This document shows positions 1 through 8,536 of a DNA stretch of 32,192 bases, one piece after another (the first letter of the stretch is position 1; each line of letters begins with the position of its first letter). The DNA is from Candidatus Zixiibacteriota bacterium. GTDB lineage: Bacteria; Zixibacteria; MSB-5A5; GN15; FEB-12. The notes under the pieces were generated by a model, which worked only from the letters and a program-made list of their open reading frames with translations, ran no database searches and was not told where the DNA came from. The stretch spans positions 1-32,192 of the forward strand of contig JAJRZL010000330.1 in the NCBI GenBank assembly GCA_024275255.1, in the 5' to 3' direction. The position numbers and the translations under genes are program-made.

Positions 1-2791
1 ACAGTGTCGCCTGAGCTGCTGCCAGCCGGGCGATTGGCACTCTGAAAGGTGAACAGGAGACATAATCAAGTCCCACCTCATGGCAGAAATGGATAGAATC
101 CGGGTCGCCACCATGTTCACCACAGATACCGACTTTCAAATCAGACCGGGCAGCGCATCCTTTTTCTTTCCCCATACGAACCAATTGCCCCACCCCTTCC
201 TGGTCGATGGAAATAAACGGGTCTTTTGGAAGAATCCCATTATCGAGATAATAGGCAAGAAACTTCCCGGCATCATCACGAGAAAATCCCATGGTCATCT
301 GGGTAAGGTCATTGGTTCCAAAGCTGAAAAATTCCGCTTCGGTGGCAATCTCATCCGCGGTCAAGGCTGCACGAGGGATTTCAATCATTGTACCGACTTT
401 ATATTCCAATTTCTTGATACGATGTTTTACAATCACTTCATTGGCAACCCGCACCACTACTTCTTTCTGGTTCTTGAACTCGTTGACATGCCCGACAAGC
501 GGAATCATGATTTCCGGTAAAACTTCTTTCTTTGCCTTGACCAATTCACAGGCAGCGGTAATAATTGCCCGCACCTGCATCTCGGTTATCTCCGGATACA
601 TAATCCCAAGACGGCAACCACGATGCCCCAGCATGGGGTTGACCTCGGAAAGCTCCTCAAGACGCTGAATAACTTTCTTGTACTTTTCGAGCTTCTCTTC
701 GTACTCATCATCCGTTTTTTCCAACGCTGCAATTTTCGCTTCCACTTCTTCCCTTCGCGGCAGGAACTCATGGAGTGGAGGGTCGAGTGTACGAATAGTT
801 ACCGGCAATCCCTGCATAACATCAAAAATTGCCTTGAAATCTTTCTTCTGGAACTTGAGCAGTTTGTCAAGGGCAGCCTGACGTTCTTCGGCAGAGTCGG
901 CAAGAATCATCTCCTGCACAATAGGAATACGGTCTTCAGCAAAGAACATGTGTTCTGTCCGGCAAAGACCAATACCCTCTGCACCAAATTTTATTGCCTG
1001 CTGGCAATCGCGAGGTGTATCCGCATTCGTTCGTACTTTCAGTTTGCGGTATTCATCAGCCCATTTCATAAACTCGGAAAACTCGCCGGATAATTCAGGA
1101 TCTATGGTCGGAACCTGCCCCAGTATCACCTCACCGGTAGAGCCGTTCAGCGTGATGACTTCGCCTTCCTTGATAATCAATTTCCCGACTTGGAACTGCT
1201 TCTTCTTGGCACTTACGCGAATCATCTCTGCACCGGCGACACAGCATTTCCCCATACCGCGGGCAACAACAGCGGCATGTGAAGTCATTCCTCCCCGCGC
1301 TGTCAGAATACCGGCAGCAGCGTGCATTCCTTCGATATCATCGGGGTTCGTTTCTTCCCGTACCAAAATAACCGAATTTTTTGCGCTCGCCTTTACTGCA
1401 TCTTCAGCCGTGAAATACACTTTCCCGGAAGCCGCTCCCGGTGATGCCGGCAGTCCTTTTGCCAGTACTTCATATTTCGCCTTGGGGTCAATACGCGGAT
1501 GCAACAGTTGGTCCAGTTGGCTTGGCTCCACCCGAAAGAGCGCCTCTTCCTTATTGATAAGTTTTTCTTTCACCATATCCACCGCAATCTTGATTGCCGC
1601 CTGCACCGTACGTTTTCCGGTACGGGTCTGCAACATGTACAGTTTGTTTTCCTGAACGGTAAATTCAAAATCCTGTACATCACGGTAGTGTTTCTCAAGA
1701 CGGGTGGTGATTTCTTTGAGCTGCTTATATGCTTCGGGCATTTCCGTTTTCATTCGGGAAATCGGCTGTGGGGTACGAATACCGGCAACAACATCTTCAC
1801 CCTGAGCATTGATAAGGTATTCGCCGTAAAATTCCTTTTCCCCGGTAGCAGGATTACGAGTAAAACCGACCCCTGTTGCCGAGTTGTTCCCCATATTTCC
1901 AAAAACCATAGCCTGTATATTAACAGCGGTTCCCAATTCCGACGGGATATTGTGCATACGACGGTATGAGATTGCCCGTGGGTTGTTCCAACTGCGAAAG
2001 ACAGCATCCCGAGCCATGCGAAGCTGAACATACGGGTCATCGGGGAACGGCTCACCGGACTTCCGTTTACAAATCTGTTTGAACTTCTTGATAATATCTT
2101 TCAGATCACCTTCACGAAGCGAACTGTCCTGCTTGATACGCTTTTCGGCTTTTTTCTTGGTGATAACATTTTCGAACAAATCCTTGTCAATACCAAGTAC
2201 CACATTACCAAACATCGCGATAAAACGCCGGTAATTATCCAGTGCAAAACGGATGTTGTTAGTCTCTTTTGCCAGTCCTTCTACTGTTTCTTCGTTGAGT
2301 CCCAGGTTTAGAACCGTATCCATCATTCCCGGCATGGAAAACTTTGCTCCTGACCGTACAGAAACTAACAACGGCTTTTCCGGATCGCCAAACTTTCTTC
2401 CGGTAGCTTTTTCAATAACCGCCATGTGAGCTTCCAGCTCTTTGTCAATTTCACGAGGGACTTCCATCCCGTTTTCATAAAAAAGGCGGCAGACTTCCGT
2501 GGTAAGAGTAAATCCCGGAGGTACCGGAATACCAGCACGACTCATTTCTGCCAGTCCGGCTCCCTTCCCCCCCAGAAGCTCTTTCATATCCCCGGTGCCA
2601 TCGGCTTTCTTATCTCCAAAATGGTAATAATATTTCCCTTTAGAGACGGATTTTTTTGATTTTGTATTTTTCACAGTTGTTTTCTTCTTAGTAATTTGTT
2701 TGGCGGTAGTCTTTTTCGCAGATTTCGTAGTTTTGGCTTTTGCTTTCGAAGCCGTTGATTTCTTTTTTGTGGAAGTCTTTTTCGTAGGCAT
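1..2791 (-). CDS. ppdK: Pyruvate phosphate dikinase with basic N-terminal tail (3' end cut by window edge)
   Basis: Cytoplasmic enzyme interconverting pyruvate, ATP and phosphate with phosphoenolpyruvate, AMP and pyrophosphate. Read from ATG 2791 it runs open for 930 codons to the left edge; the last visible residues ([11 protein letters not shown]) match the family C-terminus, so only a few codons are missing. After the tail comes the N-terminal nucleotide-binding region ([10 protein letters not shown]). The phosphohistidine motif [13 protein letters not shown] has His at about residue 505, which equals the family's usual position near 455 plus a 50-residue offset. The C-terminal PEP/pyruvate domain has [10 protein letters not shown] with its catalytic Cys at about residue 890. 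Residues 1-52 are an extra tail made mostly of Lys, Thr, Ser and Ala. The start is supported by GAGGAA eight bases upstream of ATG 2791, so the tail should be translated. Identification is very secure; the role of the tail is unknown. Confidence 0.97.
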   Translation of the reverse strand, partial: MPTKKTSTKKKSTASKAKAKTTKSAKKTTAKQITKKKTTVKNTKSKKSVSKGKYYYHFGDKKADGTGDMKELLGGKGAGLAEMSRAGIPVPPGFTLTTEVCRLFYENGMEVPREIDKELEAHMAVIEKATGRKFGDPEKPLLVSVRSGAKFSMPGMMDTVLNLGLNEETVEGLAKETNNIRFALDNYRRFIAMFGNVVLGIDKDLFENVITKKKAEKRIKQDSSLREGDLKDIIKKFKQICKRKSGEPFPDDPYVQLRMARDAVFRSWNNPRAISYRRMHNIPSELGTAVNIQAMVFGNMGNNSATGVGFTRNPATGEKEFYGEYLINAQGEDVVAGIRTPQPISRMKTEMPEAYKQLKEITTRLEKHYRDVQDFEFTVQENKLYMLQTRTGKRTVQAAIKIAVDMVKEKLINKEEALFRVEPSQLDQLLHPRIDPKAKYEVLAKGLPASPGAASGKVYFTAEDAVKASAKNSVILVREETNPDDIEGMHAAAGILTARGGMTSHAAVVARGMGKCCVAGAEMIRVSAKKKQFQVGKLIIKEGEVITLNGSTGEVILGQVPTIDPELSGEFSEFMKWADEYRKLKVRTNADTPRDCQQAIKFGAEGIGLCRTEHMFFAEDRIPIVQEMILADSAEERQAALDKLLKFQKKDFKAIFDVMQGLPVTIRTLDPPLHEFLPRREEVEAKIAALEKTDDEYEEKLEKYKKVIQRLEELSEVNPMLGHRGCRLGIMYPEITEMQVRAIITAACELVKAKKEVLPEIMIPLVGHVNEFKNQKEVVVRVANEVIVKHRIKKLEYKVGTMIEIPRAALTADEIATEAEFFSFGTNDLTQMTMGFSRDDAGKFLAYYLDNGILPKDPFISIDQEGVGQLVRMGKEKGCAARSDLKVGICGEHGGDPDSIHFCHEVGLDYVSCSPFRVPIARLAAAQATL

Positions 2792-2835
2792 ATCTATTAT
2801 TCCTCAATTTAAAATACTATTCAAGCAATTGAAGG

Positions 2836-2864
2836 AATGTATATAAAAAACTATCCGGGGGCAA
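2836..2864 (-). promoter_or_regulatory. Predicted sigma-70-type promoter of ppdK
   Basis: On the minus strand TTGCCC (2864-2859) is followed after 17 bases by TACATT (2841-2836), giving a leader of about 38 nt before ATG 2791. A 14-base perfect palindrome, CTTCAAATTTGAAG (2904-2917), lies about 40 bases further upstream and could be an operator. Seen by eye only. Confidence 0.4.
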
Positions 2865-2936
2865 TACAAAAGGCGACCGGTTTGAGACACTCTTTCCAGC
2901 CGCCTTCAAATTTGAAGCGTTTCTGACAGAATACAA

Positions 2937-3284
2937 TTACATAGTGAAGAACCGTTCACCTTTGATTATTTTCTCCAGCATAGCCAGTGTTTTTTCAACC
3001 GGTGCATGCATGAGATCAGCGGTGTTAAACGTTGTTTTCACTACTTCACGCGGACAAGTAAATCCTGTTCGTCCCCGTCCTCCCCGCGCTTTTTTCTTGT
3101 GGGTCAGGTTATACTGCCTTTGATACTCTTTCGCTTTCTCTTTGTGCATCTGGTAATAGCGCCTCTGATACTCACGCCGCGCTTCAGCAGTAGACAGTTT
3201 CCCTGTTTTCCTTTCTTTCACCTTTGTCTTTGTAGCAGGAGCCGTGGACTCATCGGCTTTATCAGTCCTTGAAACCCGAGCCAT
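2937..3284 (-). CDS. Small basic protein with a tandem Tyr/His/Lys repeat, function unknown
   Basis: 115 residues, no signal peptide and no membrane segment. Residues 1-30 are polar and Lys/Thr-rich. Then come two consecutive copies of a roughly 15-residue helical repeat, the first EYQRRYYQMHKEKAK and the second EYQRQYNLTHKKKAR. A Gly/Arg stretch (GGRGRTG) follows, and finally a less charged segment ending in an amphipathic helix (KTLAMLEKIIKG). The strong positive charge suggests nucleic-acid binding or another polyanion partner, but that is inference. The start at ATG 3284 has GAGGTAGGA just upstream. It has its own promoter (3379-3406) and a leader of almost 90 nt, and sits just upstream of ppdK in the same direction. 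I do not recognise the family. Similar Tyr/Lys/His repeats occur in small phage and bacterial proteins of unknown role (from memory). Confidence 0.75.
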   Translation of the reverse strand: MARVSRTDKADESTAPATKTKVKERKTGKLSTAEARREYQRRYYQMHKEKAKEYQRQYNLTHKKKARGGRGRTGFTCPREVVKTTFNTADLMHAPVEKTLAMLEKIIKGERFFTM

Positions 3285-3378
3285 GTTCCTACCTCACTTT
3301 CCCTGTTTTTAAGGTGACTACCCTTTGCCTACCAAGGCAGATGGTGTGCAAATCCAGCTTTTTGGTTCCTCCGGAAAT

Positions 3379-3406
3379 ATGATAGGAAATTTTATCTGTA
3401 TGTCAA
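3379..3406 (-). promoter_or_regulatory. Strong predicted promoter of the small basic gene
   Basis: A perfect TTGACA (minus strand, 3406-3401) is followed after 16 bases by TATCAT (3384-3379). An AT-rich near-perfect inverted repeat (3420-3445) sits directly upstream where an UP element or operator would be. The predicted leader is nearly 90 nt and contains small hairpins, such as TGCCT-TGGT-AGGCA around 3339-3352. Confidence 0.5.
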
Positions 3407-3687
3407 GCATTATTTTCCAATTATCTGAAAAATTTTTCTGATAATTTTCAGTCATATAATGAGTTACCAAATCTAAAATTCGACGTACTTATATCCTCCT
3501 ATTAAACAAAAAGTTATGCGTAACAGCTTATAGCAATGCAACTAACTGTCACACAACAGATAGTGAGATGTAGTGTATTTCGTCCACATACACCTACTCA
3601 CTTCTCGTTTAATGGTGTAATGAATGAGACGGATTTCCCCCTGCTTGATTCCACCTTATTATACAAAAAAACATAAGGTTTTGCCAT

Positions 3688-3724
3688 AAAAAAACCTGCT
3701 AAATATTGTTTAGCAGGTTTTTTT
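3688..3724. terminator. Strong bidirectional Rho-independent terminator
   Basis: Perfect 16-bp stem (3688-3703 pairing with 3709-3724; core AACCTGCTAAA / TTTAGCAGGTT) with a 5-base loop TATTG and A/T runs on both flanks. It lies 17 bases beyond the stop of the last gene of the 12-gene membrane-module operon and is that operon's expected end. Confidence 0.9.
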
Positions 3725-3740
3725 ATTTTCTGATTCGATC

Positions 3741-4562
3741 TTATGCCTGGGTTTGTGCTTTCGACTTAGACGAAAAGTGCTGGACTATTTCTTTGATAAT
3801 ATAGACAACAATAATAAGCACCATTCCCCAGAAAACAACCAAAAACCAGTTGCTGTAATTCGGGTTTGGTTCCACTGTGGAGTTCCAGGCAACCTTCCCC
3901 CAATCATCGACATCCTGAATCCGGTTTACAAACAGGGAAATACGAGCCATAACCGTATAACCGAATGAGGCTCCAAATCCAATCATAAGGGTCCAGATTC
4001 CTAAATCAGCTACTCTGCCAAACCAGCCTTCATGAGCCTTGGAAAAGAAGAAATAGATAAGAGCGGAAATAACCCCAACGAAAATAATCAAGTTGGAAAG
4101 TCCGCTATATGGGTCAAGCAGGTTGAACCCGCCATGTCCCCAGAAATTATCAAAGCTCAGAGTCATGGTAGCATAGAGCTGTTTATTGATATAGGTGGAC
4201 ATTGTCAAGGGGATAGCAATACCGGTTGAAATACCGATATACATCGCCATGGGCCAGCGGGAGACCCAGGCATATTCTCTAGAAAATCTTGTCCACATGA
4301 GCATACCAAGAATAGCCGGCACAATGTACCAGGGCTCGGAGGAGTTTAACCAGAGATAATACCAGTCGCCATCGGCAAGCTTCTGAAAGAGATTGGGGAC
4401 CAAGCCATTGTGCCAAAGGATAATAACAAAGTACCCGGCAGAGACCCCGACCACAAGATGTTCAGCAAACTTGTAAAAAGGGTTATCCTTATACAGGAAG
4501 GAAAACGTTGCCAGTGTAACAAAGACCCCAAATGTCATCCACAAAAACGTAGTGAAATCCAT
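3741..4562 (-). CDS. Membrane module copy 3, subunit D (polytopic membrane protein)
   Basis: 273 residues, about seven hydrophobic segments. It is homologous to the proteins at 7724-8536 and 11435-12106 by shared blocks: SFLYKDNPFYKFAEH near the N-terminus, WVSRWPMA in the middle, YFFFSKAHEG before the penultimate conserved helix, and GFGASFGYTVMARISL near the C-terminus. Unlike the other two D subunits it continues for about 45 residues after the last shared block, adding a further membrane helix and a polar tail (SSKSKAQTQA). The first nine-tenths of the fold is therefore common and the C-terminal helix is private to this copy. GAGGAGG lies upstream of ATG 4562, overlapping the end of the C gene. 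It is last in the operon, before the terminator. No cofactor motif or known transporter signature is visible; function unknown. Confidence 0.85.
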   Translation of the reverse strand: MDFTTFLWMTFGVFVTLATFSFLYKDNPFYKFAEHLVVGVSAGYFVIILWHNGLVPNLFQKLADGDWYYLWLNSSEPWYIVPAILGMLMWTRFSREYAWVSRWPMAMYIGISTGIAIPLTMSTYINKQLYATMTLSFDNFWGHGGFNLLDPYSGLSNLIIFVGVISALIYFFFSKAHEGWFGRVADLGIWTLMIGFGASFGYTVMARISLFVNRIQDVDDWGKVAWNSTVEPNPNYSNWFLVVFWGMVLIIVVYIIKEIVQHFSSKSKAQTQA

Positions 4563-4567
4563 AACTC

Positions 4568-5446
4568 TTATACCTCCTCACGTTTCTTGCGGCGTTGACT
4601 GGCAAAGTACCCGATATTACCCATAATAATGAAAAAGATAATCACCAGGTGTGCAAACAACTGAACCCGCATACCATCGATAGCCCTACCGGGATTATCT
4701 GCCAGACTTTCATACTCAGCAGCGCCAAGCAACCCCCCCATAAGACCGAATATCTGACCGGAACCGAGATACGGATAATACTGGGCAGTCATAACTCCGG
4801 TTAACCCCAAAGCAAGGGGGAATCCAAACTTGCCCTGTCCGAAGGCAATCCAGGCATCGGTAATACTGCCTCCTGATAAGTCAATCACACATGCCACCTG
4901 GTCATAGTTGATAACCCCCTTCATCATCGGCAACGAATCCAGCGGGGTACCGTAATAATCATTCGGGAATGGTAATCGGAAATTTTGTCCCATACCAAGG
5001 ATAACCAGCCCATAGTAGGGTTTATACCCCAGGAAACAGTAATCGACACCGTTTTTGATTTCCCTTCCCTTATATAGCACGCCATTGTACTCTTTATCAA
5101 CCTTCATGGAATCGCTTATATCACGAATCGCCTGGTCAGCCATACCGGGACCGTTTTGTGATAATGCTGAAAATATCACTTTCAAGTTTTTTCGCCAACA
5201 GTGCTCGACTATCGCATAGGTCATGGGATGCAACTCGGCAAGGTTATTGGGATCATAATCTATGGCGATAAAAACGATATCTCCCGGCGGCAGGCTGTCA
5301 ATAAAGTCATAGATACTTCTCGTCTCATCCTCAATAAGAATAGGGATGGTGAACTTTGCTTTATAAGCCCAGACACAAATAATAACCAGCAGGAGAAATA
5401 TCCACCGACGATCCAGTTTCATAAATTTTTCAAATATACTATTCAT
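4568..5446 (-). CDS. Membrane module copy 3, subunit C (extracytoplasmic domain between membrane helices)
   Basis: 292 residues. One N-terminal helix (about 15-32) follows a basic start (KLDRRW), then a soluble alpha/beta domain of about 225 residues, then one C-terminal helix and a basic tail (SQRRKKREEV). By the positive-inside rule both ends are cytoplasmic and the soluble domain is outside. Landmarks shared with the C proteins at 8536-9477 and 12141-13151 are a beta strand ending in DYDP (IAIDYDPNNLAELHPM), FLGYKPYYG, FPNDYYGTPLDSLP, DLSGGSITDAWI, GLMGGLLGAAEYESL and FAHLVIIFFIIMGN. Here the two extra N-terminal helices of the other C proteins are missing. The start is well supported (AAGGAGGA six bases before ATG 5446). 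No recognised catalytic motif. Confidence 0.85.
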   Translation of the reverse strand: MNSIFEKFMKLDRRWIFLLLVIICVWAYKAKFTIPILIEDETRSIYDFIDSLPPGDIVFIAIDYDPNNLAELHPMTYAIVEHCWRKNLKVIFSALSQNGPGMADQAIRDISDSMKVDKEYNGVLYKGREIKNGVDYCFLGYKPYYGLVILGMGQNFRLPFPNDYYGTPLDSLPMMKGVINYDQVACVIDLSGGSITDAWIAFGQGKFGFPLALGLTGVMTAQYYPYLGSGQIFGLMGGLLGAAEYESLADNPGRAIDGMRVQLFAHLVIIFFIIMGNIGYFASQRRKKREEV

Positions 5447-5458
5447 CAGTAGTCCTCC

Positions 5459-6274
5459 TTACCCTTTCCCCATGTAGCCGCGCTCAATTCCGAGGATTAC
5501 TTTCAGCGCTGTTGCAATCACACCCAAACCAATACCCATAACAATTGCTCGTTGGGCGGCAAGGTTGGGAACATTCATCAACCAGGTCGATGCCTTGGCA
5601 ACATATTCCGCACCCGGTATCCAGGGATTAAATCGTGACATCACCAGCAATGCTGCAAACAGCAGTAACGTGGCCATAAGATTACGTGCCCGGAAGGCGC
5701 GATATGCCGCGGAGGCAATGAAAAATGCCAGCAGGGCAAACATCGTTGACAGGATAGGAATCATGATATAATCGAAGAAATTTCTAAACAGGGTATTTTC
5801 AAGACCTTCTGAGGTATAAAAATGAAAGCTCCAGGTGTTATCGAATATGCTAATAGCCACTGTTGCAGCTAATAAAACAAGGGATACCACGAAGTACATC
5901 TTTTTCCTGCCGGTATTAGTCTCTGCACGAACCTGCATAATTGCCCCTAAACAAAGCAACCCAAGAATCCACCAGAGATGGTACAGTCCCCAGGCATCTC
6001 CATTTCGCTTTGTAAATCCAAAAGCAATCATGACAAACAGCCCGGCAAGAGTCACATACGAATACCCCCATCCGGGACGGTGCATTTTAATTTTATCAAC
6101 AGACACCTTAAACAGGGACCAGATACCCAGAGCAAGGGCAAAAATACCAATGATAATAGTCCATGCCAGGAAAAATTCATACACCCACTCAGATTTCTCA
6201 TGCGGTACGAAATACTGAAGCAGCATAAACATACCGAATATAAAAACTAAAACAAATGGTAATTCTCGCTTCAT
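5459..6274 (-). CDS. Membrane module copy 3, subunit B (polytopic membrane protein)
   Basis: 271 residues, about eight hydrophobic segments, versus six in the B proteins of the other copies. The extra length is an insertion of about 45 residues around residues 95-150 (LYHLWWILGLLCLGAIM, then a basic loop and another helix). Shared blocks are the N-terminal MKRELP helix, MFALLAFFIASAAYRAFRAR, and the C-terminal AQRAIVMGIGLGV / LGIERGYMG. The central LGRxPxG...TG block of the other two B proteins is replaced here (MSRFNPWIPG). The start at ATG 6274 has AAGAGGAG upstream, in the gap after subunit A. Function unknown; its place between A and C in every copy argues for a fixed structural role. Confidence 0.85.
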   Translation of the reverse strand: MKRELPFVLVFIFGMFMLLQYFVPHEKSEWVYEFFLAWTIIIGIFALALGIWSLFKVSVDKIKMHRPGWGYSYVTLAGLFVMIAFGFTKRNGDAWGLYHLWWILGLLCLGAIMQVRAETNTGRKKMYFVVSLVLLAATVAISIFDNTWSFHFYTSEGLENTLFRNFFDYIMIPILSTMFALLAFFIASAAYRAFRARNLMATLLLFAALLVMSRFNPWIPGAEYVAKASTWLMNVPNLAAQRAIVMGIGLGVIATALKVILGIERGYMGKG

Positions 6275-6288
6275 ATAATAAACTCCTC

Positions 6289-7698
6289 TTAACTGGTTAC
6301 ATGGAAAAATTCTGTAAACCAGGTGAACCCTAATACCGTTGCAATTATTCCCAGTATAGACAGAATAATGATAGCCGCTTTTGCATAATCCTGTGCCTTG
6401 AGCGAACCCAGCAGTATCGGTTCCCGACCAAGGTATGCTGAAGCGGCATATAATTCTTCACCAATTAATGTGTAGTCACAAGCCACAATAAAAAACGGCA
6501 TCTGGGCAATTTCATCTGTTCCGGAAATCTGAATCGAACCAGCTAACGCTCCCGTTTCAGCAAGAAGCAGCGATTCAGCATAGAACTTACCCATATATAC
6601 ATTTGTTGCCGGTAAATCACGTAACATGATTCCGTTCACAGCGGCAACATACGCAAACTGCGACTGGGTAACAAAGAATACCGAATCTTCTTTATATGTA
6701 TCAGCACGACCGGCATCATAATACGCAGATTTCACAACATCCTGGGCAACTGACATCACAATCGGATCATAAGTCGGAACGATGAGGTCTGTTTGGTATT
6801 CTGCAACCTTCTTTGCCACTCGCTGCAAAATTGTAAATGCTGCAATGGTAGCCACATCGGAAACAGAGCCCAAACCAAGAACATAGAGAATCGGCTTTCC
6901 CATCTCTGTAGCTCGTCCGATAGCATCGTCAACAGCTTCAATACCACCTATCGGGCGAACATAAATTTCTTTTCCCTTTCGAGCCAGCATGACAAAGTAA
7001 AGTATGAGCACTCCGAAAAGAATTACCGTGATAAGCACCGGTACTTGCTCAGTATTAAACCACTGACCATAACACTGTACCGGACCAACCACGACTGATG
7101 GTGTTTTCACCACGGAGTCGGCAGTGAGAGCATCCACACGATAATATAAGTCGGTATAGTCGGGAATATAGCCCTCGGCGAGCTTTTCTTTACTTCCCAA
7201 GTGTACATAGGTTTCAGTACCTGCCGGGACTTTGTCAACCAGTCGCCATTCTCCACCTTCAGGATACCCGGCATGTGCAACAGTTAACTGTTCCAATAAG
7301 ATATCATACTGATCTTTGAGTGTACGTATCTTTTTCTTCAGATCCTCACCGGTTTTTTTTCCACCATAAATGGCAGCACGCACCTGATCGATTTCGGAAC
7401 GCAGTTGCGCCATGGAATCGACCATGTTCGGTTCCCAGGTATAGATTTCGTAACCGATAACAGAATTGTTGCCTGCGCCATCATCGGCGGATTTTTTCCA
7501 TTTCAACGTAATAGAATGACCATGGTCATTTCTTGTATCAAATGCTTGTAAATCAGTAACCGGAGCGGGTGGGGGGATTGACTGGGATATGGTATCGATA
7601 TTCGCACTATCCGGGGGCACACCACTTTCCTGGGCGGTTGCCATACCACAAAGACAAAAAATGAAACCAAGAACAAAAAACCATTTATATAATGCCAT
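6289..7698 (-). CDS. Membrane module copy 3, subunit A (signal peptide, Fn3-like domain, TM, conserved cytoplasmic domain)
   Basis: 469 residues. A signal peptide (about 1-22, ending near ATAQE) is followed by a fibronectin-III-like domain beginning at PVTDLQAFD with the classic pattern SITLKWKKSADDG...GYEIY. The domain is interrupted by a long charged, probably coiled-coil insertion (about residues 95-140) absent from the other copies. A membrane helix (about 215-238) ends in basic residues (ARKGKE), so the following domain of about 200 residues should be cytoplasmic. That domain holds the most conserved motifs of the module: IGRATEMG, YAESLLLAETG, MPFFIVACDYTLIGEELY, ASAYLGREP and LGSL. A last helix lies near the C-terminus. 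The start at ATG 7698 has AAGGAGAA upstream. It resembles what I recall as DUF6754 (unverified). Function unknown. Confidence 0.87.
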   Translation of the reverse strand: MALYKWFFVLGFIFCLCGMATAQESGVPPDSANIDTISQSIPPPAPVTDLQAFDTRNDHGHSITLKWKKSADDGAGNNSVIGYEIYTWEPNMVDSMAQLRSEIDQVRAAIYGGKKTGEDLKKKIRTLKDQYDILLEQLTVAHAGYPEGGEWRLVDKVPAGTETYVHLGSKEKLAEGYIPDYTDLYYRVDALTADSVVKTPSVVVGPVQCYGQWFNTEQVPVLITVILFGVLILYFVMLARKGKEIYVRPIGGIEAVDDAIGRATEMGKPILYVLGLGSVSDVATIAAFTILQRVAKKVAEYQTDLIVPTYDPIVMSVAQDVVKSAYYDAGRADTYKEDSVFFVTQSQFAYVAAVNGIMLRDLPATNVYMGKFYAESLLLAETGALAGSIQISGTDEIAQMPFFIVACDYTLIGEELYAASAYLGREPILLGSLKAQDYAKAAIIILSILGIIATVLGFTWFTEFFHVTS

Positions 7699-7723
7699 AT
7701 TCTTCTCCTTTTTGAGAAACGGC

Positions 7724-8536
7724 TCAACTTATCAAACTCAACCAGTCCTTAAATAAAAACGTTATGCGCCCAACAAGCAAGGAAATACGTCCCATAACAG
7801 TATATCCAAATGACGCACCGAATGTAATCATCAATATCCAGATACCTATCTTTGATGCTCCTCCAAATACTCCTTTATGTTCTTTGGAAAAGAAGAAATA
7901 GATAATACCACACAACACCCCGAAAAATATCACCCAGTTTGACAGCATTGCAACAAATTGTCCGGTTGAAGAAAGACTGAGATTGGAAAAGAAATGTCCA
8001 ATTCCCTGCCAATCCACCAGCAATGGGACAAATGTAGCCGATACCTGTTCGATAAAATCCGAGCGTAAGTAACGGATGAAGTTAAACCCGGCTGTTGTCC
8101 CGACAATAAATGCCAGGGGCCACCGTGAGACCCAGCCAACCTTTCGAGACAAACGCAGCAACAGCAAAATTCCAAGAAATACCGGCAAGAAATAAAAGGG
8201 GTTATACGATTCGGGATGATACGGGACTTTGAAATAATTTGACAATGTTTCCGAGACACGGGGAATCAAATTTCCGACGATAGTGCTCCAAAATCCCATC
8301 GACATCCAGAATGCCGCCGAAACACCGACAAAGAGATGCTCCGCAAACTTGTAAAACGGGTTATCCTTATAAAGAAACGAAAAAATGCACAACGTCAGAA
8401 ACGCAGCAAAGGTAATGGCAAACCCTTTGGCAATATAATGGTCGGTGGTGGAAGTCAATGACATTGATTTCAACACCCAACTGATGCCGAAAATCACTAT
8501 TGCCCCAACCATAACAAGGACTGTGGTTCGCTTCAT
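7724..8536 (-). CDS. Membrane module copy 2, subunit D (polytopic membrane protein)
   Basis: 270 residues with about seven membrane segments. It begins with an extra N-terminal helix (VLVMVGAIVIFGISWVL) and a polar linker before the shared D start (IFSFLYKDNPFYKFAEHLF). The remainder carries the shared blocks VGWVSRWPLAFIVG, YFFFSKEHKG and ITFGASFGYTVMGRISLLVG, and it ends, like copy 1, in a DWLSLI-type tail right after the last helix. ATG 8536 shares its first base with the TAA stop of subunit C (TAATG), so translation is probably coupled; AAGGA lies upstream. Subunit A of the next copy follows after only 25 bases. No known family recognised. Confidence 0.85.
   Translation of the reverse strand: MKRTTVLVMVGAIVIFGISWVLKSMSLTSTTDHYIAKGFAITFAAFLTLCIFSFLYKDNPFYKFAEHLFVGVSAAFWMSMGFWSTIVGNLIPRVSETLSNYFKVPYHPESYNPFYFLPVFLGILLLLRLSRKVGWVSRWPLAFIVGTTAGFNFIRYLRSDFIEQVSATFVPLLVDWQGIGHFFSNLSLSSTGQFVAMLSNWVIFFGVLCGIIYFFFSKEHKGVFGGASKIGIWILMITFGASFGYTVMGRISLLVGRITFLFKDWLSLIS

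Larger units (their letters stand above)
3285..3740. other. Structured AT-rich intergenic region
   Basis: 456 bases with no credible gene. It contains the leader and promoter of the small basic gene (3285-3406) and a near-perfect inverted repeat with one mismatch (3420-3445). There is also a hairpin with arms AGTGAG/CTCACT and GTGTAT/ATACAC (3562-3602), a 7-bp inverted repeat ACCTTAT/ATAAGGT (3653-3679), and the terminator at 3688-3724. The hairpin cluster between 3562 and 3680 has no assigned function. A small non-coding RNA is possible but unsupported by a promoter I could place. Confidence 0.5.

Noticed and set aside
948-1655. Open plus-strand frame of 235 codons
   Set aside because: Lies antisense to ppdK, whose protein matches its family throughout; composition is that of a shadow frame and there is no start signal.
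3285-3372. c-di-GMP-I (GEMM) riboswitch in the leader of the small basic gene
   Set aside because: A few bases (GCAC, GGTAGG) recall the motif, but the conserved core and pairing are absent.
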